From NCBI GenBank assembly GCA_947359465.1, contig OX375880.1:28011548-28075547 (forward strand): a stretch of DNA of 64,000 nt. The letters run 5' to 3'. Both the position numbers and the translations under genes were made by a program. The DNA is from Metellina segmentata (taxonomy: Eukaryota > Arthropoda > Arachnida > Araneae > Tetragnathidae). Shown piece by piece: positions 54,901-62,013 of the stretch. Position 1 is the first letter of the stretch; every line of letters begins with the position of its first letter. The notes beneath the pieces are model-generated. The model was not told the origin of the DNA, did not search any database, and saw only the letters and a list, made by a program, of their open reading frames with translations.

Positions 54901-57620
54901 CTTTATCGGTTTTCAACTTATAGCAATTTCAATACAGGAAATCTTGAAAAAAAGTATCATGGAGAAAAACGCATTTAAAGTTTTAAAGACAGATATTGTT
55001 GCCATGACAACAACTGTCAAGAGTGTTAGCTTTTCAAAACAACGCATCACAAAAATTATTATATCTCTAGTTCTAATTAAGATTGAAACATGATTATGAC
55101 GTCATTTTAAGCAGAAAAGCACAGAGAATTTCTATAAATAATAAAAAAAATTTCGAAAATTTGACGATTTTTGTGTCTCGGACCCCCTTAACGCCAATTA
55201 GATAACGCCAAACGTCGCGAAGATGGTGATAAACATCATTTTAAGGTAACTCCGAAACGTGGAAGTTAGGATAATGGTGTATCCGCTCAGGTGCTGCCTC
55301 GTCATCTTACCGTGGTTCAAAAGTACACGGTGTTGTCCTTGGAGATTGATCCTGGAGCATAGCCTAGGGACCGTTGGGTTTCTCCAGTACGACTTTAATT
55401 AAAATACCTGCCTAATAAAACGTTGCTTGTGATAGCATCTAAGAAGCAGAAGCAAAATTTTAGCATTCTTTCTCGTTCATTTGGAATACTGAAAATCTCT
55501 CGTAGCAAATTTAAAGTTAATGTAATAAAATAAAAGTTAATGTCTAATAAATAAAAGTTAATGTCTAATAAATAAAAATTAATGTCGAATAAATAAAAGT
55601 TAATGTCTAATGATAAATTTACCGTTTCACCTACAGGGGTTAGACAAAATAATGTGAACACCTGTAAAAAGAAAATTTTTTTTTATTAATAGGCCGTTGG
55701 TCCTTTTGCATAAATTACAGCTTGTAACCGACGTGAAATTGACAAATACAAGTGAGGTACAACATTCAGAGGGATACGTTCTCACTCAAATTGCAAAAAA
55801 GTCACTAATTCAGCTTGTTTTCCAAAATACCCCACAAAGGTTCAATTATATTGAGATCAGGGGACTGAGGGGGCCACATGAGGTGCTCTATTTCATTGTC
55901 GTATTCATAAAACCAGTCTCGGGCAATTTCACAGGTGTGAATGGGGGCATTATCATCTTGGAAGACTGATCGTTTATCAGGAAACACAGTTTGCAAAATT
56001 GTGTGAATATGGTCGGCCAGAAGACTGACATAATCATCTCCTGCAACACGGCCATTCAGAACAACAAGTGGGCCAAAACCACGATGTGACGAACCGCCGC
56101 CATGCTTAACCGTAGGCCGAAGACAATCAACTTAATAGGCTTCTGGTGGCGTTCTCCAAACGTAAACACGTCCATCTGTCGGGAATAATGTGAACGACGA
56201 TTCGTCTGACCATATTACATTCTCCCATTGTTGTTGTGTCCAATTTTTATGCTCGCGACACCATATTCGTCGCTTCAAGACATTGCATGGTGTAATTAAT
56301 GGTTTTGAAATAGCCGCTCTACCATGAATATTTGGCATATGCAGTTCACGACGGATAGTTTTTTATTAAACTGCTTCCTGTAGATGTGTGTTCATCTCAG
56401 ATGTTATCTGGGATGCTGTTGTTTTGTGCATTTTTTCCACAATCCGCTTCAAAACTCTTATGTCTCTGTCATTCAGCTTCGATTTTCAACCAATGTTGTG
56501 CTTTTTAGATGATGTTTTTCCCTGTTTCAAATATGCTGACATTACAGTCGACACTGTACTTCTTCCAACACCTAGAAGGGTGGCCGCTATCGTTACTGAG
56601 GCTCCAGCAAGACGGGCCCCAACAATCATGCCTCTTTCGAAATCAGAGAGGTCAGCCATAACACAATTTTAACACAGAAATATATTTCGCATCCGACTTC
56701 TATCACTGCTAGTAGCAGACTGATGTCTGTACTTTCTCATCCGCTAAGTGGCATCCATCGCCGCTAGAGGGCAGGAATATACGAGAGGTTTCTTTCAAGT
56801 GCTATTTTTTCACAAGTGTTCATATTATTTTGTCCAATCCCTGTATATAGGTAACCTAAACATACTGTAGAAGACTTTTATGCTCACAATCTTGTGATTC
56901 GTGAACCAATTACTCATGTCAACTTGCCTCTTCAAGAATTAACAGAAATCAGAAAACATTTAGAATAAATGGAGCACGTGAGATGAAAACCGATTCTGCA
57001 AAGGTAGCAGTAAATATAGACGAAATTAAATTAATTTGTAGATCATCTTTATAACGATAAAGCAAACTTCTCTTTTTATTTCTTGACAAGCTGTTTTTTA
57101 CCGAGTTTGTCATTATCACACCTCACCTTTTCTCTCTACCAATATCTCTGGTGAGTGTGACTGTGGTTCGTTTTATCTACTGGAGAGAGCAACACTTCAT
57201 AGCTATATTTCATCTATTTATTTTGATCATTCTGGTTATATAGGAATATAATTCAATGCAGTAAAAAACAACAGCAGAGAGCCCCTCAGCGTCCGTTCGC
57301 TCTGGTCTCCGTGGGTCGAATTCTTTTCTTCCTTTTTCCTCTCCCCTTTTTCTCCTCCTGACCGCGGGTGACCTTTGACAGACACCCCAGCCAACGTCCC
57401 TAGAAGATGTCTCATCCCCCTGCCAGACATTCCTCCCTGTGTTGGCCGGAGAACCTCCGAACCTCAGTCATAATAAGCTCAAAATATAAAAATACATAAT
57501 TTAGACTAATATACTAGATAATGAAGACTCACATTACAACAATATGAATTGCTTCGAAGTGGGTCGCTTCTTTTACGTAGCACTGAGGTACCTTGACGTC
57601 CATATGTATTACTTCATTGG
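30555..57620 (-). CDS. Gene B: NRF-6-like membrane O-acyltransferase (acyltransferase-3 superfamily), C-terminal 553 residues
   Basis: Twelve minus-strand exons (57533-57620, 53230-53315, 50957-51127, 45423-45516, 44289-44381, 44015-44180, 40881-40960, 39471-39593, 37729-37849, 35006-35192, 32838-32980, 30555-30866) splice in phase to 1664 nt ending in TAG. Family landmarks are in order: Cys before the first membrane helix, the segment LNGMRTLTMAWVMLGHNYGW with the R-x10-H motif of acyltransferase-3 proteins, SVETFFFLSGF, CVHTTWYLSADFQLYVF, AWVVFASATGHGG, FGRLSFLVYLLHGFVIW, and a last helix ending LEAPLANLERL. About ten hydrophobic helices are expected. Known family members (C. elegans nrf-6, insect homologues) are multipass proteins linked to lipid and drug handling; the substrate is unknown. 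The N-terminal NRF domain, with its usual CVP..C motif, is not found and is likely beyond 57.6 kb. Confidence 0.92.
30867..31773. other. AT-rich last intron of gene B, left part
   Basis: Nothing recognised before the foldback element. Confidence 0.4.
31777..32658. mobile_element. Harbinger-like GC-rich foldback element, copy 1
   Basis: TAA at 31774-31776 and 32659-32661 (3-bp TWA duplication as in PIF/Harbinger). Ends GACTCGGTGCACACATTTGG and its counterpart TGTGTGCACAGGGCC. The two halves are imperfect inverted copies of about 400 bp, rich in GCCGCAGCGGC motifs. No transposase. Confidence 0.7.
32838..32980 (-). CDS. Gene B exon
   Basis: Acceptor CTTCTTCTGCAG, donor GTGAGT. Reads GWVNKFLSSPVWVPFGRLSF then LVYLLHGFVIWVRLGSA. 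The R-S-F-x-x-Y-L-x-H helix is conserved in the family. Confidence 0.93.
33076..34984. mobile_element. Compound hAT-like element, family 1, in a gene B intron
   Basis: Exact 8-bp duplication CTTTCCAC at 33068-33075 and 34985-34992. Right end GTTGCATCCCTA; left end TAGGAATTAGGGATGCG, with two overlapping starts. ACATCGATGT arrays occupy 33083-33825 and 34890-34980. An internal right end (GTCGTATCCCTA at about 33571) shows rearrangement. It carries hAT family 2 copy 2. Unassigned AT-rich DNA fills 33826-34106 and 34697-34840. Confidence 0.65.
34115..34688. mobile_element. hAT-like MITE, family 2, copy 2
   Basis: 8-bp TSD CAATATGA at 34107-34114 and 34689-34696. Ends TAGGGCTCGAAATA and TATTTCGAGGCCTG. 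GTGCAC-rich ends as in copies 1 and 3. Confidence 0.9.
35006..35192 (-). CDS. Gene B exon
   Basis: Acceptor TTTTTTTTCAG, donor GTAAGT, 62 codons plus one base. Reads TWNCIGWCCSIFLCMTSLYG to TTGVAWVVFASATGHGG. A hAT-like insertion ends 13 nt beyond its TSD-side donor region, leaving the splice site intact. Confidence 0.93.
35385..35836 (-). mobile_element. SINE-C, tRNA-derived with CAA tail
   Basis: 11-bp TSD ATGATTAGTCT at 35374-35384 and 35837-35847. On the minus strand the head GCCGCGGTAGCTCAGTCAGT AGAGC has a good A box, with a B-box-like GGTTGTGGGTTCTGTCC. The tail ends AAACAACAACAAC. Differs from SINE-A and SINE-B in body. Intron of gene B. Confidence 0.85.
35919..36463 (+). mobile_element. 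Internally deleted Tc1-like element, copy 2
   Basis: TA at 35917-35918 and 36464-36465. Ends CCCTACAATAATGGACC and GGTCCATTATTGTAGGG. Plus-strand frame 36021-36254 reads MNILDNRVLTTLWQLYG, DDNVPFHVAAFVKQW, QSPDLNPIEHLWDALE: the second Asp and the Glu region of a Tc1 DDE domain; the N-terminal half is missing. Confidence 0.85.
36466..36860. other. Intronic sequence of gene B, nothing recognised
   Basis: AT-rich, between the Tc1 remnant and SINE-A copy 3. Confidence 0.35.
36867..37135 (-). mobile_element. SINE-A copy 3
   Basis: Minus-strand head with GGTAAAGTGGTTAAGGTG and B box GGTTCGAATCC, shared core and family tail followed by an A-run (T-run on +). TSD not clear. Confidence 0.82.
37136..37728. 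other. AT-rich intron of gene B
   Basis: Nothing recognised. Confidence 0.35.
37729..37849 (-). CDS. Gene B exon
   Basis: Acceptor GCTTATAG, donor GTAGGT. Reads KIEETVSSIYMQTYTHAG, then YYVGIVAGYLILKYKD. The 'Y...R..P Y..G...GY.L' region of the family. Confidence 0.87.
37850..38331. other. AT-rich intron of gene B
   Basis: Nothing recognised. Confidence 0.35.
38341..38604 (-). mobile_element. SINE-A variant lacking the core, with a duplicated tail
   Basis: TSD AGAAACAT at 38332-38339 and 38605-38612. Head has GGTCTAGTGGTCAAGG and B box GGTTCGAATCC. The tail segment containing ATGGCGRGCACT and CACTACAAGGC is present twice, and the core seen in other copies (CGTCATCTGAAC) is absent. Confidence 0.8.
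38613..39470. other. AT-rich intron of gene B
   Basis: Nothing recognised. Confidence 0.35.
39471..39593 (-). CDS. Gene B exon (two helices)
   Basis: Acceptor CTTTTTCAG, donor GTAAGT. Reads NPKLGLALICSVVILCNVV then THLKNLPPTILIASGNA. Confidence 0.88.
39594..40880. other. Intron of gene B with a long T-tract
   Basis: A run of about 30 T at 39928-39956. At about 40305-40400 a direct imperfect duplication of CCAATAGGCTACRAATTC. No element identified. Confidence 0.4.
40881..40960 (-). CDS. Gene B exon
   Basis: Acceptor TTTCTTTGCAG, donor GTAAGT. Reads CVHTTWYLSADFQLYVFTIG LLFALY. The C..HTWYL..D.QL motif is diagnostic for NRF-6-like proteins. Confidence 0.93.
41128..41621 (+). mobile_element. 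Mariner-family remnant, internally deleted
   Basis: TA at both ends. Ends CAAGGTGTCCCAAAAAGAAC and TCTTTTTGGGACCCCCTG. A plus-strand fragment reads WPPWSPVITPFDFFFWGYVK, the C-terminal part of a mariner DDE domain. About 494 bp; dead. Confidence 0.75.
41624..42259. other. Intron of gene B with a SINE-B tail fragment
   Basis: About 41966-42035 matches the plus-strand SINE-B tail (GATCCCGGACTGTCGTC to ACGACGTTAATTAA). Remainder unassigned. Confidence 0.5.
42260..42604 (-). repeat. Tandem array of SINE-B tails
   Basis: GTAATTTTA starts at 42260, 42357, 42451, 42520 and 42615 (spacing 97, 94, 69, 95). Each unit is the last 70-95 bp of SINE-B, joined through GGTAAGGTAATG, and the fifth leads into the full SINE. 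Confidence 0.9.
42605..42931 (-). mobile_element. SINE-B, near full length, with amplified tail
   Basis: Minus-strand head at the right (ACCGGTATAGTGGTTAAGGC; B box reduced to GGTTCGAATCGGG), core, then tail running into the tandem units. Intron of gene B. Confidence 0.8.
42950..43265. repeat. Degenerate SINE-B fragments
   Basis: Diverged plus fragment at about 42965-43025 and minus fragment at about 43060-43250 (TATTAGCGACGGTCC, GGACACCTCGTCACTTTGAAC). Confidence 0.55.
43292..43743. mobile_element. Harbinger-like GC-rich element, copy 2
   Basis: Left CGGCCAGGGGCACACATCCG and right CGTGCACCGGGCC; inside CGTACGGCGTCGC and CGCAGTTCCCCACGG as in copy 1. Flanked by TTA and TAA (imperfect duplication). 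Confidence 0.6.
44015..44180 (-). CDS. Gene B exon
   Basis: Acceptor TTTTGCACAG, donor GTAAGT, phase 0 out. Reads LTPSLLLVMGLAFFMPL, then CRENWWMSILYISNWFGM. The C..NWW..LLYI.N pattern is typical of the family. Confidence 0.92.
44289..44381 (-). CDS. Gene B exon
   Basis: Acceptor CACTTTCAG, donor GTAAGT. Completes Ser-Gly and reads GFLTSYGVLTIMSKTKG to MYIIRRYIR, the usual loop after the LSG motif. Confidence 0.88.
44382..45224. other. Intron of gene B, nothing firmly recognised
   Basis: Moderately AT-rich. A motif like GGGTAGGYGATATT.GGAAC recurs near 44480, 44850 and 45050, so a short diverged repeat may be present. Confidence 0.35.
45225..45405. mobile_element. Possible TTAA-site MITE with GACGAGAT palindromes, copy 2
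   Basis: Ends CACTTGGAGGGTTAA at the right; internal TCTTGATGACGATGA and GATGGACGAGATATCTCGTC. Overlaps the left edge of the acceptor-side intron next to the exon at 45423. Left end uncertain. Confidence 0.4.
45423..45516 (-). CDS. Gene B exon
   Basis: Acceptor TTTTTTGCAG, donor GTAAGA. Two leading bases (GT) complete Arg with the C of the previous exon. Reads RPKQVILWFNSIDFETA to LSVETFFFL. Confidence 0.87.
45587..47083 (-). mobile_element. Tc1-like element interrupted by a piggyBac-like element
   Basis: TA at 45585-45586 and 47084-47085. Inverted ends share AATCGACGCACCAAGA. A minus-strand frame of about 170 residues covers the catalytic half (NDESRFQLCPDDNRRRFW, HNIMIWGAISFDS, LTFQRYNALPHTARV, WPARSPDRSHIEYIWDVMG). 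The expected Asp of the QD(D/N) motif reads Tyr-Asn and Leu-Asn-Pro is replaced, so the enzyme is likely dead. The piggyBac insertion falls just before the first catalytic Asp (F|NDESRF). Confidence 0.85.
46274..46988 (-). mobile_element. piggyBac-like deleted element, copy 1
   Basis: TTAA at 46270-46273 and 46989-46992. Ends CCCTCTGACTGCTCAATTTG and its partner CCCACTGGCTGATATTCC (minus). Same content as the copy at 49230 but reversed; its transposase start is frameshifted. Confidence 0.88.
47086..47880. other. AT-rich intron of gene B
   Basis: Nothing recognised except a SINE-B tail-like fragment at about 47812-47875 (TTGATCCCGGATACCGTC). Confidence 0.4.
47900..48001 (+). mobile_element. 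Helitron-like 3' end
   Basis: Hairpin GGGGGCTGAGCCCCC followed by CTAGT (47997-48001). Start not determined. Confidence 0.45.
48380..48935 (+). repeat. Diverged tandem triplication, about 200 bp per unit
   Basis: AAACTGTCAT.ATCTA, TTAATACTATTATT-like and CAGTATACCTCAGAATGTACT followed by TACGGTACAATT recur three times with about 200-bp spacing. Origin unknown. 48002-48379 and 48936-49225 show nothing else. Confidence 0.65.
49230..49940 (+). mobile_element. piggyBac-like deleted element, copy 2
   Basis: TTAA at 49226-49229 and 49941-49944. Ends CCCACTGGCTGATTATCC and, inverted, CCCTCTGACTACTCAATTTG. Hairpin-prone CCCGCGATTTYCRCGGG motifs near the left end. It contains an 89-codon frame for a transposase N-terminus and lacks the catalytic part. 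Confidence 0.88.
49514..49783 (+). pseudogene. N-terminal fragment of a piggyBac-like transposase
   Basis: ATG at 49514, 89 codons then TGA. MAARKRSATDRVYIPDDLSD followed by an acidic Asp/Ser run (SDSDIDFSDFSSDSDES), the usual start of PGBD-type transposases. After IPPPPPVPFRGNPGI the domain ends where the internal deletion joins the 3' end. No DDD catalytic domain. Confidence 0.75.
49950..50209 (+). mobile_element. Helitron-like fragments
   Basis: Two related pieces (about 49965-50060 and 50120-50209) share TTGGTTTG..TGTAG/GTAGCAATCC and GGGGGTYGGCRAGC; the second ends in hairpin GGGGGCGGAGCCCCC and CTAGT (50205-50209). Confidence 0.5.
50214..50643 (+). mobile_element. Second Helitron-like element
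   Basis: Starts TATATAAAAAAGTATGTGG directly after the previous end. Its last 60 bp, with CCCGAACAACGACGGG hairpin and CAGCAAGT (decayed CTAGT), match 62228-62350. Assignment from memory of arthropod Helitron ends. Confidence 0.4.
50644..50956. other. Intronic sequence next to a gene B exon
   Basis: Holds a GACGAGACACCTCGTCGAG palindrome of the GACGAGAT family and a C11 run at about 50917. Confidence 0.4.
50957..51127 (-). CDS. Gene B exon with the R-x10-H motif
   Basis: Acceptor before 51127, donor GTAAGA after CAAC. Reads TFREVLKCFSLITNYNRL, then GELKALNGMRTLTMAWVM LGHNYGW. Arg of GMR and His of LGH are ten residues apart, as in the acyltransferase-3 motif thought to be catalytic. Confidence 0.92.
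51128..51664. other. Intron of gene B, nothing recognised
   Basis: No repeat ends or coding pattern found, though CGTCCCACAGAAACAAATTT (near 51413, reversed) could be a remnant mariner. Confidence 0.3.
51673..52219. mobile_element. hAT-like MITE, family 2, copy 3
   Basis: 8-bp TSD CATTAACA at 51665-51672 and 52220-52227. Ends CAGGGCTCGAAATACCC and TATTTCGAGGCCTC. Confidence 0.9.
52228..53229. other. Intron of gene B
   Basis: A short CT run at about 52299-52318. Nothing else recognised. Confidence 0.35.
53230..53315 (-). CDS. Gene B exon (first transmembrane helix)
   Basis: Acceptor TTGTTCTTGCAG, donor GTAAGT. Reads FILSLLVLACIAGTAIEYR then EEVQQSRR, a hydrophobic helix followed by a charged cytosol-type stretch. 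Confidence 0.87.
53494..54163. mobile_element. Harbinger-like GC-rich element, copy 3, carrying a SINE
   Basis: TTA at 53491-53493 and 54164-54166. Ends GGCCCGGTGCACACATCCGG and TATGTGCGCACCGGGTC. SINE-A copy 5 is inserted at 53603-53873. Confidence 0.75.
53603..53873 (-). mobile_element. SINE-A copy 5, nested
   Basis: 13-bp TSD ATATTCTATTGAA at 53590-53602 and 53874-53886, inside the Harbinger-like element. Minus-strand head with TATAGTGGTTAAGGTG and B box GGTTCGAATCC; intact core and tail. Confidence 0.92.
54167..54425. mobile_element. Possible TTAA-site MITE with GACGAGAT palindromes, copy 3
   Basis: Starts after TTAA with CCCTTCAAGTG; contains ACGAGATATCTCGTC and ACGATATACCTCGT. The right end may be near TTAA at 54410-54420. 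It directly follows the Harbinger-like element. Confidence 0.4.
54454..55192. repeat. AT-rich inverted-repeat element, copy 2
   Basis: Ends GAGGGGTCCGGGACAC and GTGTCTCGGACCCCCTT. Reverse complement of 17686-18388. A plus-strand frame at 54866-55093 carries KNAFKVLKTDIVAMTTTVKS. Confidence 0.65.
55257..55412 (+). mobile_element. SINE-B fragment
   Basis: Core CTCAGGTGCTGCCTCGTCAT and tail TTTCTCCAGTACGACTTTAA, 5'-truncated. Confidence 0.65.
55540..55620 (+). repeat. Short minisatellite
   Basis: Five copies of about 17 bp, AATAAAAGTTAATGTCT, with minor changes. Confidence 0.85.
55634..56843 (-). mobile_element. Tc1-like element with decayed transposase
   Basis: TA at 55632-55633 and 56844-56845. 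Inverted ends include AGACAAAATAATGTGAACAC. The minus strand codes a Tc1 transposase in pieces: N-terminal HTH near 56400-56670, then MPNIHGRAAISKPLITPCNV, WENVIWSDESSFTLFPTDGR and (55805-55996) FQDDNAPIHTCEIARDWF with WPPQSPDLNIIEPLWGILE. The three catalytic acids (SDES, QDDN, E of EPLW) are visible, but frameshifts or stops separate the pieces. Confidence 0.88.
56846..57532. other. Intron of gene B
   Basis: Pyrimidine-rich stretch at about 57295-57360 (CTTCCTTTTTCCTCTCCCC). Nothing coding recognised. Confidence 0.35.
57533..57620 (-). CDS. Gene B exon (end of NRF domain)
   Basis: Acceptor TTTCTCATAG, donor GTGAGT, two leading and two trailing bases. Reads NEVIHMDVKVPQCYVKEA to FEAIHIVV. 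The Cys and the run into the first helix fit the family. First exon recognised; the one before it must end in phase 1. Confidence 0.75.
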
Positions 57621-57825
57621 CTATGAGAAAAAAAAAGCAACTAGATGAATTTTGGTAGAAGTGGACTAAGGAGGAAAGATTCCACTGGAACAGATTGTAT
57701 TTATGAAACATAAGAAAATTTACAAGACAAATGCATTCTCTCATCGATTGTTTATTTAGAAATATAGTTTTGGGTACTTTTGACACTTCCAAAATTTAAA
57801 AAATGTAATTTACATCACTCCAGAC

Positions 57826-57985
57826 TAGCCAGATTGGTAGAGTAGCGCATTAACAACCGGAAGGTTGTGAGTTCGAGACTCGATCCAACCCAAGACCGTC
57901 GTGTACTCTTGGGGGATGGTGCACGTCAAATTTCCTCCCGTTGGCGTGGTATGGAAGCTCAGAGAGGTGGGATGTCAGCTTACGT
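57826..57985 (+). mobile_element. SINE-B head and body, 3'-truncated
   Basis: tRNA-like head TTGGTAGAGTAGCGCATTA (A box) and GGTTGTGAGTTCGAGACTC (B box), then GGATGGTGCACGTCAAATTT. It stops at the start of the core. Confidence 0.7.
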
Positions 57986-58164
57986 TTTTGTAAATCAGGG
58001 ATACCTGAGGTTAGGTATCCCTGAGTTTATTAAAGTGTATGTAGACACTATAAATGCTGAATATCGAACAAAAAATCTAAATTTTTTATAGCTTCAAAAT
58101 ATTCTTCCATTTTTTACCTTTCAAACGATGCCAAGTGTTGAAAATATTCGAAATAGTTTTCTAC

Positions 58165-59585
58165 ACCCATGTCCATAAATTAAGCATAATTCAGAATCGC
58201 ACGGAAATCGAACTCTAAATTTAAAATATCACCTGTAGAATTATCGCACACATCTTCAAGAATAATATCCAAATTACAGGAAGCAATCAGATCACGTCAA
58301 TAGTACGTCAAAATGACGAGAATGAAAGAGAGGTGCATATAAGGAATGGTAGCAAAGAAGTAAAATTGTTCACAAGCGTTCTGTAAGCCGCTCAGTGCCA
58401 CAACCGAATAGTTATGGCACAGAAGACGCATGTGATGATTTTTTACGTGGTAGAATTATCGGCCGCCTGGAATGTGGGCGTACTCAGACGGAAGTTTCAG
58501 TGGAATTTGGAATCGCCCATAGTGTCATCTCTAGGCTTTGGAAACGATTCCAAAATGATGGAAATGCCAGTAGACATTACAATACAGGACGCCCTAGAGT
58601 TACAACGCCGAATGACGACCGGTATTTGGCAGTAACTGCAAAAAGAAACAGACGTAGCACAGCATCCGACCTTTTTCGTCAGCTATCTTCAGCCACGAGT
58701 ACGACAGTTTCAAGGCAAATCGTTTACAAATGTTTGGGATATGTTGGTCTATATGCTCGCAGGCGTGTCAGATGTGTTCCGCTCACGGCAACTCACTGTC
58801 GCCAGCGATTAGCCTGGAGTAGAGAACATGCAATGTGGACATCGCCACAGTGGGCTTGTGTGAGGTTTTCCGACGAGTCCAGGTTTAGCTTGCAGTCTGA
58901 TTCACGGCGGACGTTCATATGGAGAACGCCAGGTACCCGCTACCACCAAGACAACATCATTGAACGACACCGTTACGATGGTGCAGTATGTAATTATACT
59001 GGGCTCCAGAACAGATCTACATGTTCAAATCAAAACCATGAGAGGCCAAATTTATCGGGACATCATTCTAGAACAACATGTACGTTTGTTTAGGGGTGCC
59101 ATGGGCGCGAAATTTGTGTTTATGGATGACAACGTCCGTCCTCACCGTGCAAACATTGTAAACGAATGCCTTGAATCTGAGGATATCACACGTATGGAAT
59201 GGCCAGCATTCTCACCTGACTTGAATCCGATAGAACATGTGTGGGACATGCTTGGCCGACGAGTTGCAGCCCGTCAACACCTTCACCCCAAGATCAGCTC
59301 GATAATTTGATCCTCAGCATGCCTGTGTTTCATCGTCTGGGAGACATACGATCTATTAACCATCATACCAACCATGTCATGTTAAGTTTTTGTAAGGTCG
59401 ATATATTTGTAATTGCTCCAGCGAACAAAAATCGTAGTTTTTATGAATGGTATCGTACATACACCATATTTTTTGTTCTTTATCTTTTGTTTAATAAATG
59501 GGCTTTATGAATAAGTCACGTTTGTTTTGTTTCTGAATCTTTATTTGCCGGAGCTAGCATCATCCTTAATTTATGGACATGAGTG
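58165..59585 (+). mobile_element. Tc1-like element, nearly complete, transposase frameshifted
   Basis: TA at 58163-58164 and 59586-59587. Ends CACCCATGTCCATAAATTAA and TTAATTTATGGACATGAGTG. The transposase begins about 58395 (MPQPNSYGTEDACDDFLRGR). It has paired HTH segments (FGIAHSVISRLWKRFQ, RPRVTTPNDDRYLAVTAKR) and the first catalytic Asp (FSDESRFSLQSD), then loses frame near 58975. It resumes in another frame (58960-59310) with FMDDNVRPHRANIVNECL and FSPDLNPIEHVWDMLGRR. All three catalytic acids survive. Recently active type, by its intact ends. Confidence 0.92.
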
Positions 59586-59587
59586 TA

Positions 59588-60300
59588 GTTACAAGGGATT
59601 TCGTTAGGTTTTCTGTCAACCTAAACAAACATCTTTCCAAAACCTTAAACTCAATTTCTAACGAAAGGAGTTTTTGCAATATGATGCTTTGTTCCAACAG
59701 TGATAACTCAACACTAAATTAATCTATTATAATTATTTTTGTATCATTACAACCTATATAATACAGAGGGTGTTTTGAGCCTCAATCAGAGTTAGTAGTT
59801 AAGAAATAAATTATAATGTTTTTTAAATCCTAAATTTCCAGACAAAATCTTGATTTTTTATGCATCCTTGGCGAAAAGAAGTTGTAACAGAAACACTTTT
59901 CTCTCTAGCAATTTGATCGAAACATGAAGAATAATATTGGAAATAATTTCCAACTAGAATTCTAGACAAATTAGAATTTGAGGTATCACTGTTCAAAAAA
60001 CCAGCTAATTAGCTCATTATATCTTAATTAGCTAATTAATAATTAGTTGTATGTGATTTTTTCTCACTGAAAGGGTTTTAAGCGCAAACTAATGACTTAT
60101 CGTGAAAAAAATGGATTTTTAAAGTTAAAATTTTTTTAAATAACTTTTAGTGTGTACGTACACCTTAAGAGCACCGGACTTTTTAAGAAAACCTCACTTG
60201 TGACTACAATTCAGGATAGGGTGATACTCGGGGAAAATCGGAGGGCCGTGAGCTTGATGTAAGGTGAAAATTATTTTCTCCTTGTTGTCTTTGCTCCTTC
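59588..60300. other. AT-rich sequence, nothing recognised
   Basis: No repeat or exon recognised. It could hold upstream introns of gene B. Confidence 0.3.
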
Positions 60301-60690
60301 ATGCCCTTAAATAACAGCTTCTGAATCTAGAAAAGGAGGTCTGATCCTCTTTGTCCATACAGAACTAGAGGGTTGCAATCGGACGAAGTCCTTGATACCA
60401 ATAAAGCGCAAGTTCTTCCCGTGACATGGTCCATTCCCATCCCACCTGAAGAGCTTTGAAAAATAAATTAGTATAGTTGCCCCTGTGATGAAATCTCCAC
60501 GCCTTTTCACTGCATTACAGTCTTCCCTCATCGACCTTCGAATGCCATGGAAAGACCATGTGGTCGGAGTCGCTGTAATGAGATTTCAGAAGGGTACATC
60601 ACGGGTTTGGGAATCGACTTGGGCCGATTGGTGGTCGAAGTGACACCTAGGAGTTTTAAATCACGCTGGGCAATCACTTTAAATTATCAA
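60301..60690. repeat. Unclassified repeat region, copy 2
   Basis: 60535-60680 resembles 24400-24570. The adjoining 60307-60450 has an acceptor-like CTCTTCAG on the minus strand but no NRF-domain motif. Confidence 0.35.
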
Positions 60691-61370
60691 TGATATCTTA
60701 CATTCGAATTAATGTTATTTGCCCCACAAACAAATCTACAAACCGAATTCATCTTCTACCGATTCATGATCTTTCCCACATACAGACTCACAGATCTTTA
60801 AGCCTAGTTAACGGAAGAAACAGCATGAAGCTTTGTGCACATGCTTCGGCGACACCTGTGGACCAGCCTAAAACTAGAGAACAGACAAGTGGGGAAGGTA
60901 AGATAGAATACATTTGGAATCATGAATTAGAGTAATTTATCACTAATAGATGGCAGCACTAAAAATAGAAGAGCATTTTTATTTTTAAATTGTGCAGCAT
61001 TAACCTCGGGTTTCGCATTTTTTGGTGGCAAATATCGATGCAGCAATGTTTTAATAATTAAAACCAAACAATTTTGTCTTGACGAAACATTCTTGAAAAC
61101 GTTTGTTTTCCCTCTCAGCCAATTATAGTATTATTCATAGAATCATCATTTAAGAAACAGATTATTATCAAACTATCACTTAATGTTACCATGCAACTAT
61201 ATTTCTATGGACTAGTGGCACTTTTATGTGTAACAAAATTCTTTGGGCGTATAGAATAAAAACAGATGATTTTCGCATGTTTACTACAGTCCTTCATGAG
61301 ACTTGTCAAGTCTCGTCGGCCAGATATGCAAATGATTAGAAATGCAGCGTTATTGCGCATTGCGTAATGC
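60691..61370. other. Sequence of unknown content
   Basis: Nothing recognised. AT-rich. Confidence 0.3.
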
Positions 61371-62013
61371 CACTATAGGGTGTTGAACTTCGTTCCCCTT
61401 GGAGTATAAAACAGGTAAACAGAGCTTGTTTGAGTGTACTTAATATTTTGCAAAGGAAACGCTGAGGTAGACATGCCGTTACGCCGCTATCGAAGACAAT
61501 ATGAGCAGCTGTCAGAGTTCGAGAGGGGAAAAATCATCGGGTTGATGGAAGCTGGGTGGTCAGCTCGGCGAGTAGCTCGTCAAGTCGGCCGTTCTGATTT
61601 TACTGTGAGGAGATGTTAGGACCAGTGAACAGAAGAGACGTCATTTACACGGCGACCAGGCTCAGGACGTCCTCGACAGATCAGCCGTCAAGAAGACCGT
61701 CACATCATACGAAACGCACGCGTAGAGCCAACTGTCTCACTGGCCGCTATCCAGACACAGGCAGCACCTTCACTACTGGCCCGTGTCTTCCCGAACCATC
61801 GCAAGGCGCCTGGCTGAAGGACATCTGTTATCGCGGCGCCCATTACGTGTGCTGCCAATGACACCCACCCACCGACGTCTCCGTTTGGAGTGGTGTCGTG
61901 CACGACGGGATTGGACTGCAACGGAATGGAACCAGGTAGTCTTCAGCGAAGAATCTAGATTCAATTTGAGCAGTTATGACAGTCGTGTTTGTGTGTGGAG
62001 GCCCCGTGGTGGC
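61371..62013 (+). mobile_element. Tc1-like element remnant, cut by a SINE
   Basis: Transposase starts at 61473 (MPLRRYRRQYEQLSEFERGK, then ARRVARQVGRSDFTVRRC). Two Trp codons of the expected CWDQW read as stops (TAG, TGA) near 61617-61630. Frame changes follow, then RTIARRLAEGHLLSRRPLRV and VVFSEESRFNLSSYDSRVCV, with the first catalytic Asp changed to Glu (SEES). SINE-B follows at 62014 and the rest is missing. Left end approximate. Confidence 0.82.

Noticed and set aside
57236..57430. 64-codon minus-strand frame rich in Gly, Arg and Glu
   Set aside because: It lies in the intron between two well-supported gene B exons, has no splice signals in phase and is low-complexity.
60307..60531. Candidate upstream exon of gene B (acceptor-like CTCTTCAG, RWDGNGPCHGKNLRF)
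   Set aside because: No NRF-domain Cys motif, no good donor, and the neighbouring sequence is repeated at 24.4 kb.
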